DNA from: Rhodocyclales bacterium RIFCSPLOWO2_02_FULL_63_24
Lineage (GTDB): Bacteria > Pseudomonadota > Gammaproteobacteria > Burkholderiales > Rhodocyclaceae
NCBI GenBank assembly: GCA_001828935.1
Contig: MHZX01000032.1
Location: forward strand, 1 to 51,668
Direction of reading: 5' to 3'
Length of the DNA: 51,668 bases
Positions 34,129-42,211 of this stretch are shown here, one piece after another (position 1 is the stretch's first letter; the number at the start of each line of letters is the position of its first letter). The notes beneath the pieces were generated by a model, which worked only from the letters and a program-made list of their open reading frames with translations, ran no database searches and had not been told where the DNA came from. A program made the translations under genes and the position numbers.

Positions 34129-34204
34129 GCCCTTGTAGCTCAGTGGATAGAGCGACCGCCTCCTAAGCGGTAGGTCTCAGGTTCGATTCCTGACTTGGGC
34201 GCCA
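34129..34204 (+). tRNA. tRNA-Arg (anticodon CCT)
   Basis: 76 bases with encoded CCA. D-arm GCTC..GAGC, anticodon stem ACCGC/GCGGT, loop CTCCTAA with anticodon CCT at 34162-34164, T-arm TCAGG-TTCGATT-CCTGA. The acceptor strands are GCCCTTG and CTTGGGC, which leave T-T mismatches at the fifth and sixth pairs. Everything else is canonical. Reads AGG codons. Confidence 0.93.
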
Positions 34205-34322
34205 GATCTCTTTCGGAATCGGCCACCCAGGCTTCACCGCGTAGCGGAGTCCCCCAAAAAGATGGCGAGTGGCGGCCGTTTTCTGCGGCTTGGAAGTCTC
34301 CGCCTTGGAACATCATGGGCGG

Positions 34323-34961
34323 ATGAAAAGAACGATCAGACAAGCTGTTGTTGCGGGTGCAAAACGGATTCGCACTGTGGCACGGATTGCAGCGGTCGTC
34401 CTGCTTGCGGTCACGCTGACGACGACGCTTCCGGCGCAGGCAGCGGGAAAGGCTACAAAAACATCGCTCAAATCGAAGCCGGTCGCCAAAAAATACAAGC
34501 GAATGAGTCACAAGGCCGGCAAGCCGACGAAGAAAAAAGCTGTCGCAAAGAGAGCCGCCCGTCGGCCGCATGGCGCGCAAGCCGTTGCCAGCAAAAAAAC
34601 CGCGAACGTCCGCAAGGCGTTGCCGGCACGGTCCGACAGACTTCAGGTACCGCGGAAAATGGCTTCCGGAGCCCAGCCCAGGAACGCACATGCAGCCGAA
34701 GCCGCGGGCGCGGGCGCAAATCCGGCCCGCGCTGAATATCTTGCACCGCGAGGAGTCGAATCCGCCTGTCGATATGACCCCAAGCGCTGCGGAGCAAGCG
34801 ACGACTCGACGGCGCCATCCGAGACGACGCCTCCTCGCGTTGCCAAGACTGCCTGCCGCCGCGGCGGACGGATATTTCTGTTGGCGGAGTGCGGCCCCGA
34901 TGGCACGTCGGCCCCACTGGCCGCCAATTCGAACGCCGAGGACCGGCAGCGTCCAGATTGA
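34323..34961 (+). CDS. exported, extremely basic low-complexity protein
   Basis: 212 residues from ATG 34323. The N-terminus (VARIAAVVLLAVTLTTTLPAQAAG) is a signal peptide with a long basic lead. It is followed by ~90 residues dominated by Lys, Arg and Ala (KPVAKKYKRMSHKAGKPTKKK), similar in style to histone H1-like tails or to Lys-rich leaders of D,D-endopeptidases. There is no peptidase domain after it. The C-terminal third holds three to four cysteines (SACRYDPKRCGA, AECGPDG). Family unknown. Could be a truncated gene whose enzyme domain was lost. Confidence 0.5.
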   Translation: MKRTIRQAVVAGAKRIRTVARIAAVVLLAVTLTTTLPAQAAGKATKTSLKSKPVAKKYKRMSHKAGKPTKKKAVAKRAARRPHGAQAVASKKTANVRKALPARSDRLQVPRKMASGAQPRNAHAAEAAGAGANPARAEYLAPRGVESACRYDPKRCGASDDSTAPSETTPPRVAKTACRRGGRIFLLAECGPDGTSAPLAANSNAEDRQRPD

Positions 34962-35072
34962 GTATCGGCAACGAAATGGCACGGTGAACTATCTTTTCGC
35001 TGCAGCCGGTCAGGCCAACGATGTATCGAGGCAGCGCTCCCAAACAGGCAACCGTAAAATCCTGGATCGCCC

Positions 35073-35104
35073 ATCGCCGCAAAAATTGATCTCGGCGATT
35101 TTTT
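35073..35104 (+). terminator. rho-independent terminator
   Basis: ATCGCCG (35073-35079) pairs with CGGCGAT (35093-35099) and is followed by a run of Ts to 35104. It lies 112 bases beyond the basic-protein gene; the 34962-35214 gap holds nothing else that I recognise. Confidence 0.75.
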
Positions 35105-35214
35105 CGTTTCGTGACTTGCAGTAGCATTGCCCTTTCGTATCGGTACGCGGTCGCTGTTGGAACATGGCGACGCGCGAATTGCCCAATCCAATCCCGTCAC
35201 CTGACGAGGTCAGC

Positions 35215-35418
35215 ATGAGATCAAAATGGGCGGAAAGCCTTGCCGTGCAAAGGAAGAACGAGCAGACGGAAAAGGACGAACGGGCGCAGTTCGAAGCACG
35301 CAAGAATGGCTACGAGAAAGACGAGCGGCGCAAGGAAGAACAGCAGAAACGCGAGGCGATGGCACAGGAGCGGACCTTGCAGCAATTCGAGCAGGGCGAA
35401 AAGCGTAACCGCAGGTAG
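35215..35418 (+). CDS. small charged coiled-coil protein
   Basis: 67 residues from ATG 35215, chosen because GAGG stands eight bases upstream; an earlier in-frame ATG at 35164 would add 17 residues. Nearly every residue is charged or polar (KNEQTEKDERAQFEARK, RRKEEQQKREAMAQERTLQQ), giving a single predicted helix without membrane segments. Function unknown; such proteins are hard to assign by similarity because of low complexity. It lies 20 bases upstream of the ankyrin gene. Confidence 0.5.
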   Translation: MRSKWAESLAVQRKNEQTEKDERAQFEARKNGYEKDERRKEEQQKREAMAQERTLQQFEQGEKRNRR

Positions 35419-35438
35419 ATAACACCGGCTGCCGGAAC

Positions 35439-35954
35439 ATGGACATGAATTACCTGATCAACAAACAACGCCTTTGCCGGCTCATACCGATGCTGTGGTG
35501 CGCGCTGCACCCTGCCCTCTCCCTTCCGGCCGACGCGCCCTTGGGCAAGAACGAGCAACCGATCCACGATGCGGCCCGCATGGGTAGCCGACAGGATGTC
35601 GAAAAACTGCTGAAGGCGGTGCCGGCGAGTCGCGATGCGCGCACCGAGCTGGGCGCGACACCGCTCCACTATGCGGCGCTGAACGAGGACAGCGGCCCGC
35701 TTCTGGCCCTGATCGCAGCGGGCGCCAACGTCAATGCGCGCGACAAGGAAGGCATGACGCCGCTGCACATGGCGGCCTTCGCCACGCGCACCAAGCACGC
35801 CCGGCCACTGCTCGAAGCGGGGGCCGACCCGTCGTTGAAGACCGATGCCGGACGCGATGTGCTGAGCATGGCGCGCAAGGTACGCGCCGACGAATTCGCC
35901 GGCGTGGTGTCGCTGTGGCTGCTCAAGGGCTGCAAACCCCGCCAGGCGTGCTGA
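35439..35954 (+). CDS. exported ankyrin-repeat protein
   Basis: 171 residues. The N-terminal ~30 residues are a signal peptide (LIPMLWCALHPALSLPA). Three ankyrin repeats follow: PIHDAARMGSRQDVEKLLKAV, TPLHYAALNEDSGPLLALIAAGANVNARD, TPLHMAAFATRTKHARPLLEAGADPSLKTD. Ankyrin proteins mediate protein-protein contacts; periplasmic versions in proteobacteria often accompany redox or catalase genes. The stop is two bases before the next ATG, so it is coupled to the DUF411 gene. Confidence 0.85.
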   Translation: MDMNYLINKQRLCRLIPMLWCALHPALSLPADAPLGKNEQPIHDAARMGSRQDVEKLLKAVPASRDARTELGATPLHYAALNEDSGPLLALIAAGANVNARDKEGMTPLHMAAFATRTKHARPLLEAGADPSLKTDAGRDVLSMARKVRADEFAGVVSLWLLKGCKPRQAC

Positions 35955-35956
35955 GC

Positions 35957-36466
35957 ATGCGCCGTTTGATCGCCCTTGTCGGGCTGCTCCTGGCGTCGAT
36001 GCACAGCGCGTCGGCCGCCGCCGATGGCGGCCTGCCGCCGATCGTGGTCTATGCCCCCAGCCCATGCCTGTCCTGCATCGACTGGGCGGATCATCTGCGC
36101 AAGAGCGGATTCGAAGTCACCATGACGGAAACCCTGGTGGCCAACATGCCGCGCCTGAAGCGCTGGCTGAATGTGCCGTCGGAGCTTGAATCGGTGCACA
36201 CGGCGAAGGTCGCCGGGTATTTCATCGAAGGCCACGTGCCCGCCGAGGACATCATCCAGTTGCTCAAGGAGAAACCCACGGCGCGCGGCCTGGCCGTCCC
36301 CGGGCTGCCGCGCGGAGCGCCGGGGCGCGAGTTGTCCAATCCCGTCTGCGAAACTGCCTGCACCATCCTCGACAACGCCGGCCAGGAACGCGACATCCGC
36401 CGCGAGAGATACGACACTCTGCTGGTGGCACCCGACGGCAAGACCAGTATCTTCGCCCGCCACTGA
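35957..36466 (+). CDS. DUF411 periplasmic metal-binding protein
   Basis: 169 residues. Signal peptide (MRRLIALVGLLLASMHSASA), then the DUF411 start PIVVYAPSPCLSCIDWADHLRKSGF with its CxxC pair, TMTETLVANMPRLKRWLNVP and the conserved GYFIEGHVPAEDIIQLLKEKP. DUF411 members are linked to copper handling. Unlike the minimal family members, this one carries a C-terminal extension with two more cysteines (NPVCETACTILD). ATG is two bases after the ankyrin stop. Converges on the flavoprotein gene with 15 bases between. Confidence 0.85.
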   Translation: MRRLIALVGLLLASMHSASAAADGGLPPIVVYAPSPCLSCIDWADHLRKSGFEVTMTETLVANMPRLKRWLNVPSELESVHTAKVAGYFIEGHVPAEDIIQLLKEKPTARGLAVPGLPRGAPGRELSNPVCETACTILDNAGQERDIRRERYDTLLVAPDGKTSIFARH

Positions 36467-36481
36467 ACGGCTGCTGTGCGG

Positions 36482-37789
36482 CTACTGTGCGGCCGGCCCG
36501 CCGCCCGGAACCAGAAAGTCCGCATACATCGATTGCGCCCACTCTACATCCTCGCCCCGCGGCTGCGGATCGTAGTGCTGGCGCACGGTTTGCGCGATGA
36601 TGCCATCGCCGCGCAGGCGGTACTGGGCGTCGATGCGGATGCGTTCCAGCGGCTCGACATCCGGGAAGACATGACAGATGCTTTCCGGCAGGAGCGGCTC
36701 GGGCAGTTCGCCGCGAGCACGGGCGGCGATCTCGCGCGCGGCTATGCGCCCGAGCCGGTTGGCCAGGTGGCCGCTCTTCGGATAGAAGCCAAACAGCGGC
36801 GACACCTTGTCGATCAGATCGCCGACCAGGAACACGCGGTCGTCGTCGCGCGCGTGAAGATGAATCGGATCCAGTGCGCCCCAACCGGTCGCCCTGCCAT
36901 CGCTGTCGCGTGCTATCAGCCCGGCCTGCCAGGCCAGATCGCCCGCCTGCTGTGCGGGCATCAGCATCCCGTCGTCGAATCGCAGGTCATCGAACTCGGT
37001 GACAATGGTCTTGCTAAAAGGGTCGATTGATTTGACGTTGGCATGGGTCAGATGCACGATCCAGTCCTTGTAGCGGTCGGCGAAGACGCGATTGAAGGCC
37101 TGCATGCCGGCACCGGGATCGACGACAATCAGCCGTCCCTTGATATTCTTCTGCTTGAACAGCCAGGCGATCATCACCGCCCGTTCATAAGGTGCCGGCG
37201 TACAGCGATAGGGCGCGGGTGGAATCGTCATGACGAAGTCACCGCCCTGGAAACCGGCAAGCTTCCGCTTCAGCGCGTCGAGTTCATCGGCAACGAATCC
37301 AGCCGGAAAACTCTGCCGTGCCTGATCGGCGGCGCGGCGATCATCGCCAAACCAGGGCGCATAGTCATAGCGGATCCCAACCGCCAGCACCAGCCAGTCG
37401 TAATCGAGCGTGCCGCCACGGGTGATGACGCGCCGTCGCTCGCGATCGATGGCGGTCGCCTCGTCCTGGATAAATGTGTAGCCATAGGCCCGCGCCGCCG
37501 CGAGGTAGCTGTACCCGGCCCCGGCCTCCGGCGCCAAGCCGGCAAGCCACTTGTTGCTCAGCGGCAGCGAACGAAAAGTGGCACTGCGTTCGACCAGGAC
37601 CACTTCCAACTCCGGCGCCAGATCGCGCAAGTAGCGCGCAGCCGTGAGGCCGCCCCAGCCGCCGCCGACGATGACGACCCGTCGCCCCCGGCTGCGCGGC
37701 ATCAGTTCGGCAAGCGTGGCATCGACCGCAGATGAAGCTCCGACGGCAATGCCTGCGGCGAGAAAATGACGACGGGTGATTCTTTTCAT
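36482..37789 (-). CDS. FCSD-like FAD flavoprotein with Tat signal; second redox cysteine missing
   Basis: 435 residues from ATG 37789 (MKRITRRHFLAAGIAVG), a twin-arginine signal. FAD-binding VVIVGGGWGGLTAARYLRDL follows at ~35. The sequence resembles the flavoprotein subunit of flavocytochrome c sulfide dehydrogenase: PPAPYRCTPAPYERA carries the first redox cysteine, and the C-terminal FGFYPKSGHLANRLGR and FCSD-type flavin tail are present. The second cysteine of the redox disulfide, normally in GWCPVDP, is replaced: here GWGALDP. No cytochrome subunit gene adjoins. Inference: exported FAD oxidoreductase derived from FCSD, with altered chemistry. Confidence 0.75.
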   Translation of the reverse strand: MKRITRRHFLAAGIAVGASSAVDATLAELMPRSRGRRVVIVGGGWGGLTAARYLRDLAPELEVVLVERSATFRSLPLSNKWLAGLAPEAGAGYSYLAAARAYGYTFIQDEATAIDRERRRVITRGGTLDYDWLVLAVGIRYDYAPWFGDDRRAADQARQSFPAGFVADELDALKRKLAGFQGGDFVMTIPPAPYRCTPAPYERAVMIAWLFKQKNIKGRLIVVDPGAGMQAFNRVFADRYKDWIVHLTHANVKSIDPFSKTIVTEFDDLRFDDGMLMPAQQAGDLAWQAGLIARDSDGRATGWGALDPIHLHARDDDRVFLVGDLIDKVSPLFGFYPKSGHLANRLGRIAAREIAARARGELPEPLLPESICHVFPDVEPLERIRIDAQYRLRGDGIIAQTVRQHYDPQPRGEDVEWAQSMYADFLVPGGGPAAQ

Positions 37790-37990
37790 AAGCCCACCAA
37801 CGGGGATGCACGCGGATCTCGACGGCGACCCCATTTATAAACATGACTGCTAAGATTGTAGGATAACTGTATTATTTGAAACAAAATACTTGGCCGAATC
37901 CATGAGAACATCGCCATCGGGCGCACGCGCCGGAAGTATTCCGTCGCTGGTTTGCGCGTCTTCAATCAGGGATCCTTTACTCGCCGTGCA

Positions 37991-38650
37991 ATGACTGCCG
38001 AACTATCGACCATCGAGGACGAGCTCGCTCTAGCCCAGGCTGATTCCCGCGACATGAAGCGGACAGTGATCGCCCTGCGCACGGAACTTGAAACGGCGCA
38101 CGCGGAAATCCACGCCACGACATTGCGCGTCACCCAGGCCAGCGCGGCGGAGATTTCGCAACTGAAGATCACCGTCGGCGTCCTGCGCGAAGAGCTTGAG
38201 CGCGCCCGCATCGAGCGCGAAAAGGCAGTTCAGCAGGAGCGCGTCGCGGCGAGTCAGGAAATCCAGATGCTCAAGGCGACAGCGGCCGCCTTGCGCGAGG
38301 AACTCGAACATTCGCGCGCCGAGCGCGACCATGCGGTACAGCAGGAGCGCGTCGCCGGGCGCAACGAAATGCAGCAGTTGAAAGCCACGGCATCGGCCCT
38401 GCGCGACGAACTGGAACGTGCGCGCGCCGACACCGACAATGCGGTGCGCGCGGCGCTGGTCAGCGCGCAAGGTGAGATCGCGCAACTGCGGCAGACAGTC
38501 AGCGGCTTGCGCGAAAGCCTGGAACTGGCGCAGATCGACAAGAGCAACTCGATCAATCGCGAGCGCACCCATTTCGCCGACGAGAGCAGCCAGCTGCGGC
38601 AAACCATCCAGGCCCTGCGCGACCAGATTGAAGCCATGCGCGACAAGTGA
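37991..38650 (+). CDS. coiled-coil protein with ~36-residue internal repeats
   Basis: 219 residues from ATG 37991 (a TTG at 37952 is an alternative). It is one continuous helix built from about five repeats of ~36 residues: QLKITVGVLREELERARIER, MLKATAAALREELEHSRAER, QLKATASALRDELERARAD, QLRQTVSGLRESLELAQID, QLRQTIQALRDQIEAM. Two of the spacers share EKAVQQERVAA/DHAVQQERVAG, and the DNA repeats at a 108-base period. No signal peptide. It ends 11 bases before the cyclase ATG, so it may be a structural partner of that enzyme. Confidence 0.7.
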   Translation: MTAELSTIEDELALAQADSRDMKRTVIALRTELETAHAEIHATTLRVTQASAAEISQLKITVGVLREELERARIEREKAVQQERVAASQEIQMLKATAAALREELEHSRAERDHAVQQERVAGRNEMQQLKATASALRDELERARADTDNAVRAALVSAQGEIAQLRQTVSGLRESLELAQIDKSNSINRERTHFADESSQLRQTIQALRDQIEAMRDK

Positions 38651-38661
38651 TCAGGAACACC

Positions 38662-40959
38662 ATGGACGAACCCAGCCAAGCTGTCAGCACCAAACGCAAA
38701 TCGAGCGAACAAGACCAGGAGGGGCGTCGCCGCCTGCGCCATCTCGAACTGCTGCTCGAAGTAACGCGTCGCATGGCGAGCTACAGCACGCTCGACGAAG
38801 TCCTTCAGGCGCTGGTGGAGATGACCACCTCCGAACTGAATGCCGAGCGCGGGTCGCTGTTCCTCAACGATCCCGACACCAACGAACTGTATTCGCGCGT
38901 GGCGCAGGGCAACATCCAGCGCGAGATACGCATCCTGAATACCAGCGGCGTCGCCGGCTATGTGTACACCTCGGGCGAAGCATTGATCATTGCCGATGCC
39001 TACGCCGACGATCGCTTCAACCGCTCGATCGACGAACAGACGGGTTTCACCACACGCAACATTCTCTGCGTGCCGATCAAGACCGTGAAAGGCGAAGTCA
39101 TCGGCGTCGCGCAGACCCTGAACAAGCGCACCGGCAAGTTCACCAAGCATGACCTGAACCTGCTCGAAGCCATGACCAGCCAGGGCACCCTGGCCCTGCA
39201 GAGCGCCCAGTTCATCGAACGCATGCAGGCGATCCGGCGCCAGGAGATGGAGTTCATCGACGTCGTCTCCGAGGTCACCGCCGACATCAAGCTGGGGTCC
39301 TTGTTGCAGAAGGTCATGGGCGAAGCGACGCGCCTGCTCAACGCCGAGCGCTCGACCCTGTTCCTCAATGACGAGAAGACCAGCGAACTGTGGTCGGAGG
39401 TCGGTCAAGGCCTGGAGTCGGTGCAGATCCGCCTGCCCAACCACCTCGGCATCGCCGGCGCGGTGTTCACTTCCGGCAAGGCGATCAACATTCCCTACGC
39501 CTACGCGGATCTGCGCTTCAACCCGGCCTTCGACAAGAAGACCGGCTACTTCACGCGTTCCATTCTTTGTGTGCCCATCGTCAACAAGCATGGCAAGGTG
39601 ATCGGCGTCACCCAGGTGTTGAACAAGCGCGGCGGTCCCTTCACCGGCGAGGACGAGTCGCGCCTGCGCGCCTTTACCGCGCAGATTTCGATTGCGCTGG
39701 AAAACGCCAAGCTGTTTGCCGACGTGCAGAACATGAAAAACTACAACGAGGCGATGCTGGAGTCGATGTCGAACGCGGTGCTGACGCTGGATGAAACGGA
39801 ACGCATCGCCACCTGCAATGCCGCCGGTTTGCGCATCCTGCGCGTGAATCCGCCGCAGATTCTGCAAAAGCCGGCGGCGGACTTCTTCGCCGGCAGCAAC
39901 GCGTGGATTCTGGAGAAACTGAAACGCGTTGCCGAGACTCAGGCAAGCGAACTGATCATGGAAGCGGAAATGATCGTCGGCGAGGAAAAGCTTTCGGTGA
40001 ATCTCACGGCGCTGCCGCTGCTATCGATGGAAAAGAAGCGCATCGGCTCGATGCTGATGCTGGAAGACATCTCCAATGAGAAACGGCTGAAATCGACCAT
40101 GTCGCGCTACATGGATCCGGGCATCGCCGACCAGATGCTGGCCTCGGGCGCCGAGAGCCTCGGTGGCAAGAGCGTGAATGCGACGGTGCTGTTCTCCGAT
40201 GTGCGCAGCTTCACCACGATCACCGAGCAACTGGGCGCCCAAGGCACGGTGGCTCTGCTCAACGAATACTTCACGCTGATGGTGGATTGCATCCAGCGCG
40301 AGGAAGGCATGCTGGACAAGTTCATCGGCGATGCCATCATGGCCGCCTTCGGCATTCCCGTCGGTCACGAGGACGATGCCGACCGTGCGGTGCGCACCGC
40401 CATTGCCATGATTCGCGAGCTATGGGCCTGGAACAAGGGGCGCGTCAACGAAGGCAAGATGCCGGTGGACATCGGCATCGGCCTCAATACCGACAACGTG
40501 GTCTCCGGCAATATCGGCTCGAAGAAGCGTATGGACTACACCATCATCGGCGACGGAGTGAACCTCGCCGCCCGCCTGGAATCCGCCTGCAAGCAGTACG
40601 GTGCCCACATCCTGATCAGCGAATTCACCTACAAGCAACTACGCGGCACCTACTACAGCCGCGAACTGGACCTGGTGGTGGTCAAGGGCAAGACCAAGCC
40701 GGTCGCCATCTACGAACTGATGGACTACCACACCGAAGAATCCTATCCGCAACTGATCGATGCCCTGCGTCATTTCAAGTCGGGCCTGGTCAAGTATCGC
40801 CAGCAAAAATGGGATGACGCGGAAGGCGAGTTCAAGGAAGTGCTGACCATGAACGACCACGACAAGGCGGCCAAGCTCTATATCGAGCGCTGTGCGCACT
40901 TTTGTGCCAATCCTCCTGGCGCGGAGTGGGATGGCGTCTGGGTGATGGAGTCGAAGTAA
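38662..40959 (+). CDS. GAF-GAF-PAS class III adenylate/guanylate cyclase
   Basis: 765 residues. Two tandem GAF domains (residues ~45-190: AERGSLFLNDPDTNELYSRV...VPIKTVKGEVIGVAQTLNKR; ~220-370: AERSTLFLNDEKTSELWSEV...VPIVNKHGKVIGVTQVLNKR), then a PAS-like domain (~385-490). The class III catalytic domain (~505-680) has metal Asp residues in LFSDVRSFTTI and FIGDAIMAAFG, Lys in GMLDKFIGD and Thr in DYTIIGDGVNLAARLE (an ATP-type pair), and transition-state Asn/Arg in the same motif. A TPR-like tail follows. The layout resembles cyanobacterial CyaB1. Start is ATG 38662; a GTG at 38647 overlaps the previous stop. Confidence 0.9.
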   Translation: MDEPSQAVSTKRKSSEQDQEGRRRLRHLELLLEVTRRMASYSTLDEVLQALVEMTTSELNAERGSLFLNDPDTNELYSRVAQGNIQREIRILNTSGVAGYVYTSGEALIIADAYADDRFNRSIDEQTGFTTRNILCVPIKTVKGEVIGVAQTLNKRTGKFTKHDLNLLEAMTSQGTLALQSAQFIERMQAIRRQEMEFIDVVSEVTADIKLGSLLQKVMGEATRLLNAERSTLFLNDEKTSELWSEVGQGLESVQIRLPNHLGIAGAVFTSGKAINIPYAYADLRFNPAFDKKTGYFTRSILCVPIVNKHGKVIGVTQVLNKRGGPFTGEDESRLRAFTAQISIALENAKLFADVQNMKNYNEAMLESMSNAVLTLDETERIATCNAAGLRILRVNPPQILQKPAADFFAGSNAWILEKLKRVAETQASELIMEAEMIVGEEKLSVNLTALPLLSMEKKRIGSMLMLEDISNEKRLKSTMSRYMDPGIADQMLASGAESLGGKSVNATVLFSDVRSFTTITEQLGAQGTVALLNEYFTLMVDCIQREEGMLDKFIGDAIMAAFGIPVGHEDDADRAVRTAIAMIRELWAWNKGRVNEGKMPVDIGIGLNTDNVVSGNIGSKKRMDYTIIGDGVNLAARLESACKQYGAHILISEFTYKQLRGTYYSRELDLVVVKGKTKPVAIYELMDYHTEESYPQLIDALRHFKSGLVKYRQQKWDDAEGEFKEVLTMNDHDKAAKLYIERCAHFCANPPGAEWDGVWVMESK

Positions 40960-40996
40960 CAGCCCGCCAGCGGATCATCCGAAGGGATAGCCCGAC

Positions 40997-41467
40997 TTAC
41001 TTGACGCGAGTGAGCTGGGGCTTTCCGGTAGGCCGCTCGGAAGTCGGCGCTGGTAACACGGCGGCTGACGCGCCTCCCTCAACCGACAGATCTTTCACCG
41101 TTATCGCCTCGGTCAGACCTTGCCGAGCGTCCGGCGACTTGCCGGCGTCAGCTGCGGCTTTTTCGGTGACCTCGAAGGCCATGCCTTCGCCATTCTCCCG
41201 CGCATAGATTGCCGCAACCCGCTCTATGGGTACCACAACCGGGAAAGCGCGGCCGCCAAAACGAGCCTGGAAACTGATTTCCTCGTTGCCCATCAGCAAC
41301 TGGTTGGTCGCTTCCAGTCCGATGTTGAGGACAATCTCGCCGTCCTTGACGAACTCCCGCGGCACACGCGTCGTCGCATCGACCGAGACCGACAGGTAGG
41401 GCGTGAAGCCCCGATCGGCGCACCATTCATGAATGGCGCGGATCAGATAGGGCTTGGTTGACTGCAT
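40997..41467 (-). CDS. sspB: ClpXP protease specificity-enhancing factor SspB
   Basis: 156 residues from ATG 41467 (MQSTKPYLIRAIHEWCADRGFTPYL), the conserved SspB start. Further family sequence: VPREFVKDGEIVLNIGLEATNQLLMGNEEISFQARFGG and VPIERVAAIYARENGEGMAFE. The C-terminus KPQLTRVK corresponds to the ClpX-binding tail. SspB delivers ssrA-tagged peptides to ClpXP. It lies 47 bases after sspA on the same strand, the usual betaproteobacterial order. Confidence 0.95.
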   Translation of the reverse strand: MQSTKPYLIRAIHEWCADRGFTPYLSVSVDATTRVPREFVKDGEIVLNIGLEATNQLLMGNEEISFQARFGGRAFPVVVPIERVAAIYARENGEGMAFEVTEKAAADAGKSPDARQGLTEAITVKDLSVEGGASAAVLPAPTSERPTGKPQLTRVK

Positions 41468-41514
41468 CGGCGTTGCACCGAGATGAACCACAGGCAGGCG
41501 CAGGCGACGCGCCT

Positions 41515-42198
41515 TTAGCGGCGCATCACCTTCTCTGTCGGCGTCAACGCGTCGATGAAACCCTGGCGCGAGAAGATGCGTTCGGCAAACTTCATCAAGG
41601 GAGCCGCGGTCTTCGGCAGTTCGATGCCATAGTGGTCGAGACGCCACAACAGCGGTGCGATGGCCACGTCAAGCATCGAAAAATCGTCGCCGAGCAGGAA
41701 CTTCTGCTTGTTGAACATCGGTGCCAGTTCGGTCAGGCGGTCACGCACGTGCATGCGCGACTTGTCGGCCGACTTGAGGTTCTTTTCCAGCGCATCGATG
41801 TAGCTGAACAACTCGTGTTCCATCGTAAACAGCAACTGGCGCGCCTTCGCCCGCGTCTGCGGATCGGGTGGCATCAGCTGCGGATGCGGGAAGCGCTCAT
41901 CGATGTATTCATTGATGATGTTCGACTCGTAGAGCACCAGATCGCGATCAACCAGCACCGGAACCCGATTGTACGGATTGATGATGGCGATGTCCTCGGG
42001 CTTGTTGAAGAGATCAACGTCGATCACCTGGAAGTCCATCTGCTTTTCGTACAAGACGATCCGGCAGCGATGGCTGAACGGACAGGTCGTGCCCGAATAC
42101 AGGTTCATCATGGCGCTGGTGCCCCAGGAATAATCGGCATCACGCACCACTTTGCGCACTGGCGGCGCGTTCATTTCTCGATGCCCCATAATTTGCAT
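41515..42198 (-). CDS. sspA: stringent starvation protein A
   Basis: 227 residues as an upper bound; family proteins begin at MMNLYSGTTCPFSHRCRIVLYEK, so starts at 42111 or 42174 are also possible. GST-like fold: thioredoxin-like N-domain (YSGTTCPFSHRC...PYNRVPVLVDRDLVLYESNIINEYIDERFP) and an all-helical C-domain (FLLGDDFSMLDVAIAPLLWRLDHYGIEL). SspA binds RNA polymerase and has no GST activity. It follows petC by 13 bases and so may be read from the bc1 operon. Confidence 0.93.
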   Translation of the reverse strand: MQIMGHREMNAPPVRKVVRDADYSWGTSAMMNLYSGTTCPFSHRCRIVLYEKQMDFQVIDVDLFNKPEDIAIINPYNRVPVLVDRDLVLYESNIINEYIDERFPHPQLMPPDPQTRAKARQLLFTMEHELFSYIDALEKNLKSADKSRMHVRDRLTELAPMFNKQKFLLGDDFSMLDVAIAPLLWRLDHYGIELPKTAAPLMKFAERIFSRQGFIDALTPTEKVMRR

Positions 42199-42211
42199 TC
42201 ACGTCTCAGAG

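Noticed and set aside
34129..34322. Integrated genomic island at the tRNA-Arg
   Set aside because: No integrase, phage or plasmid gene follows, and I found no second copy of the tRNA 3' end downstream in the window.
34140..34982. Minus-strand reading frame crossing the tRNA gene
   Set aside because: Its end translates the tRNA itself (the PKSGIEPETYRLGG pattern familiar from spurious frames over tRNAs).
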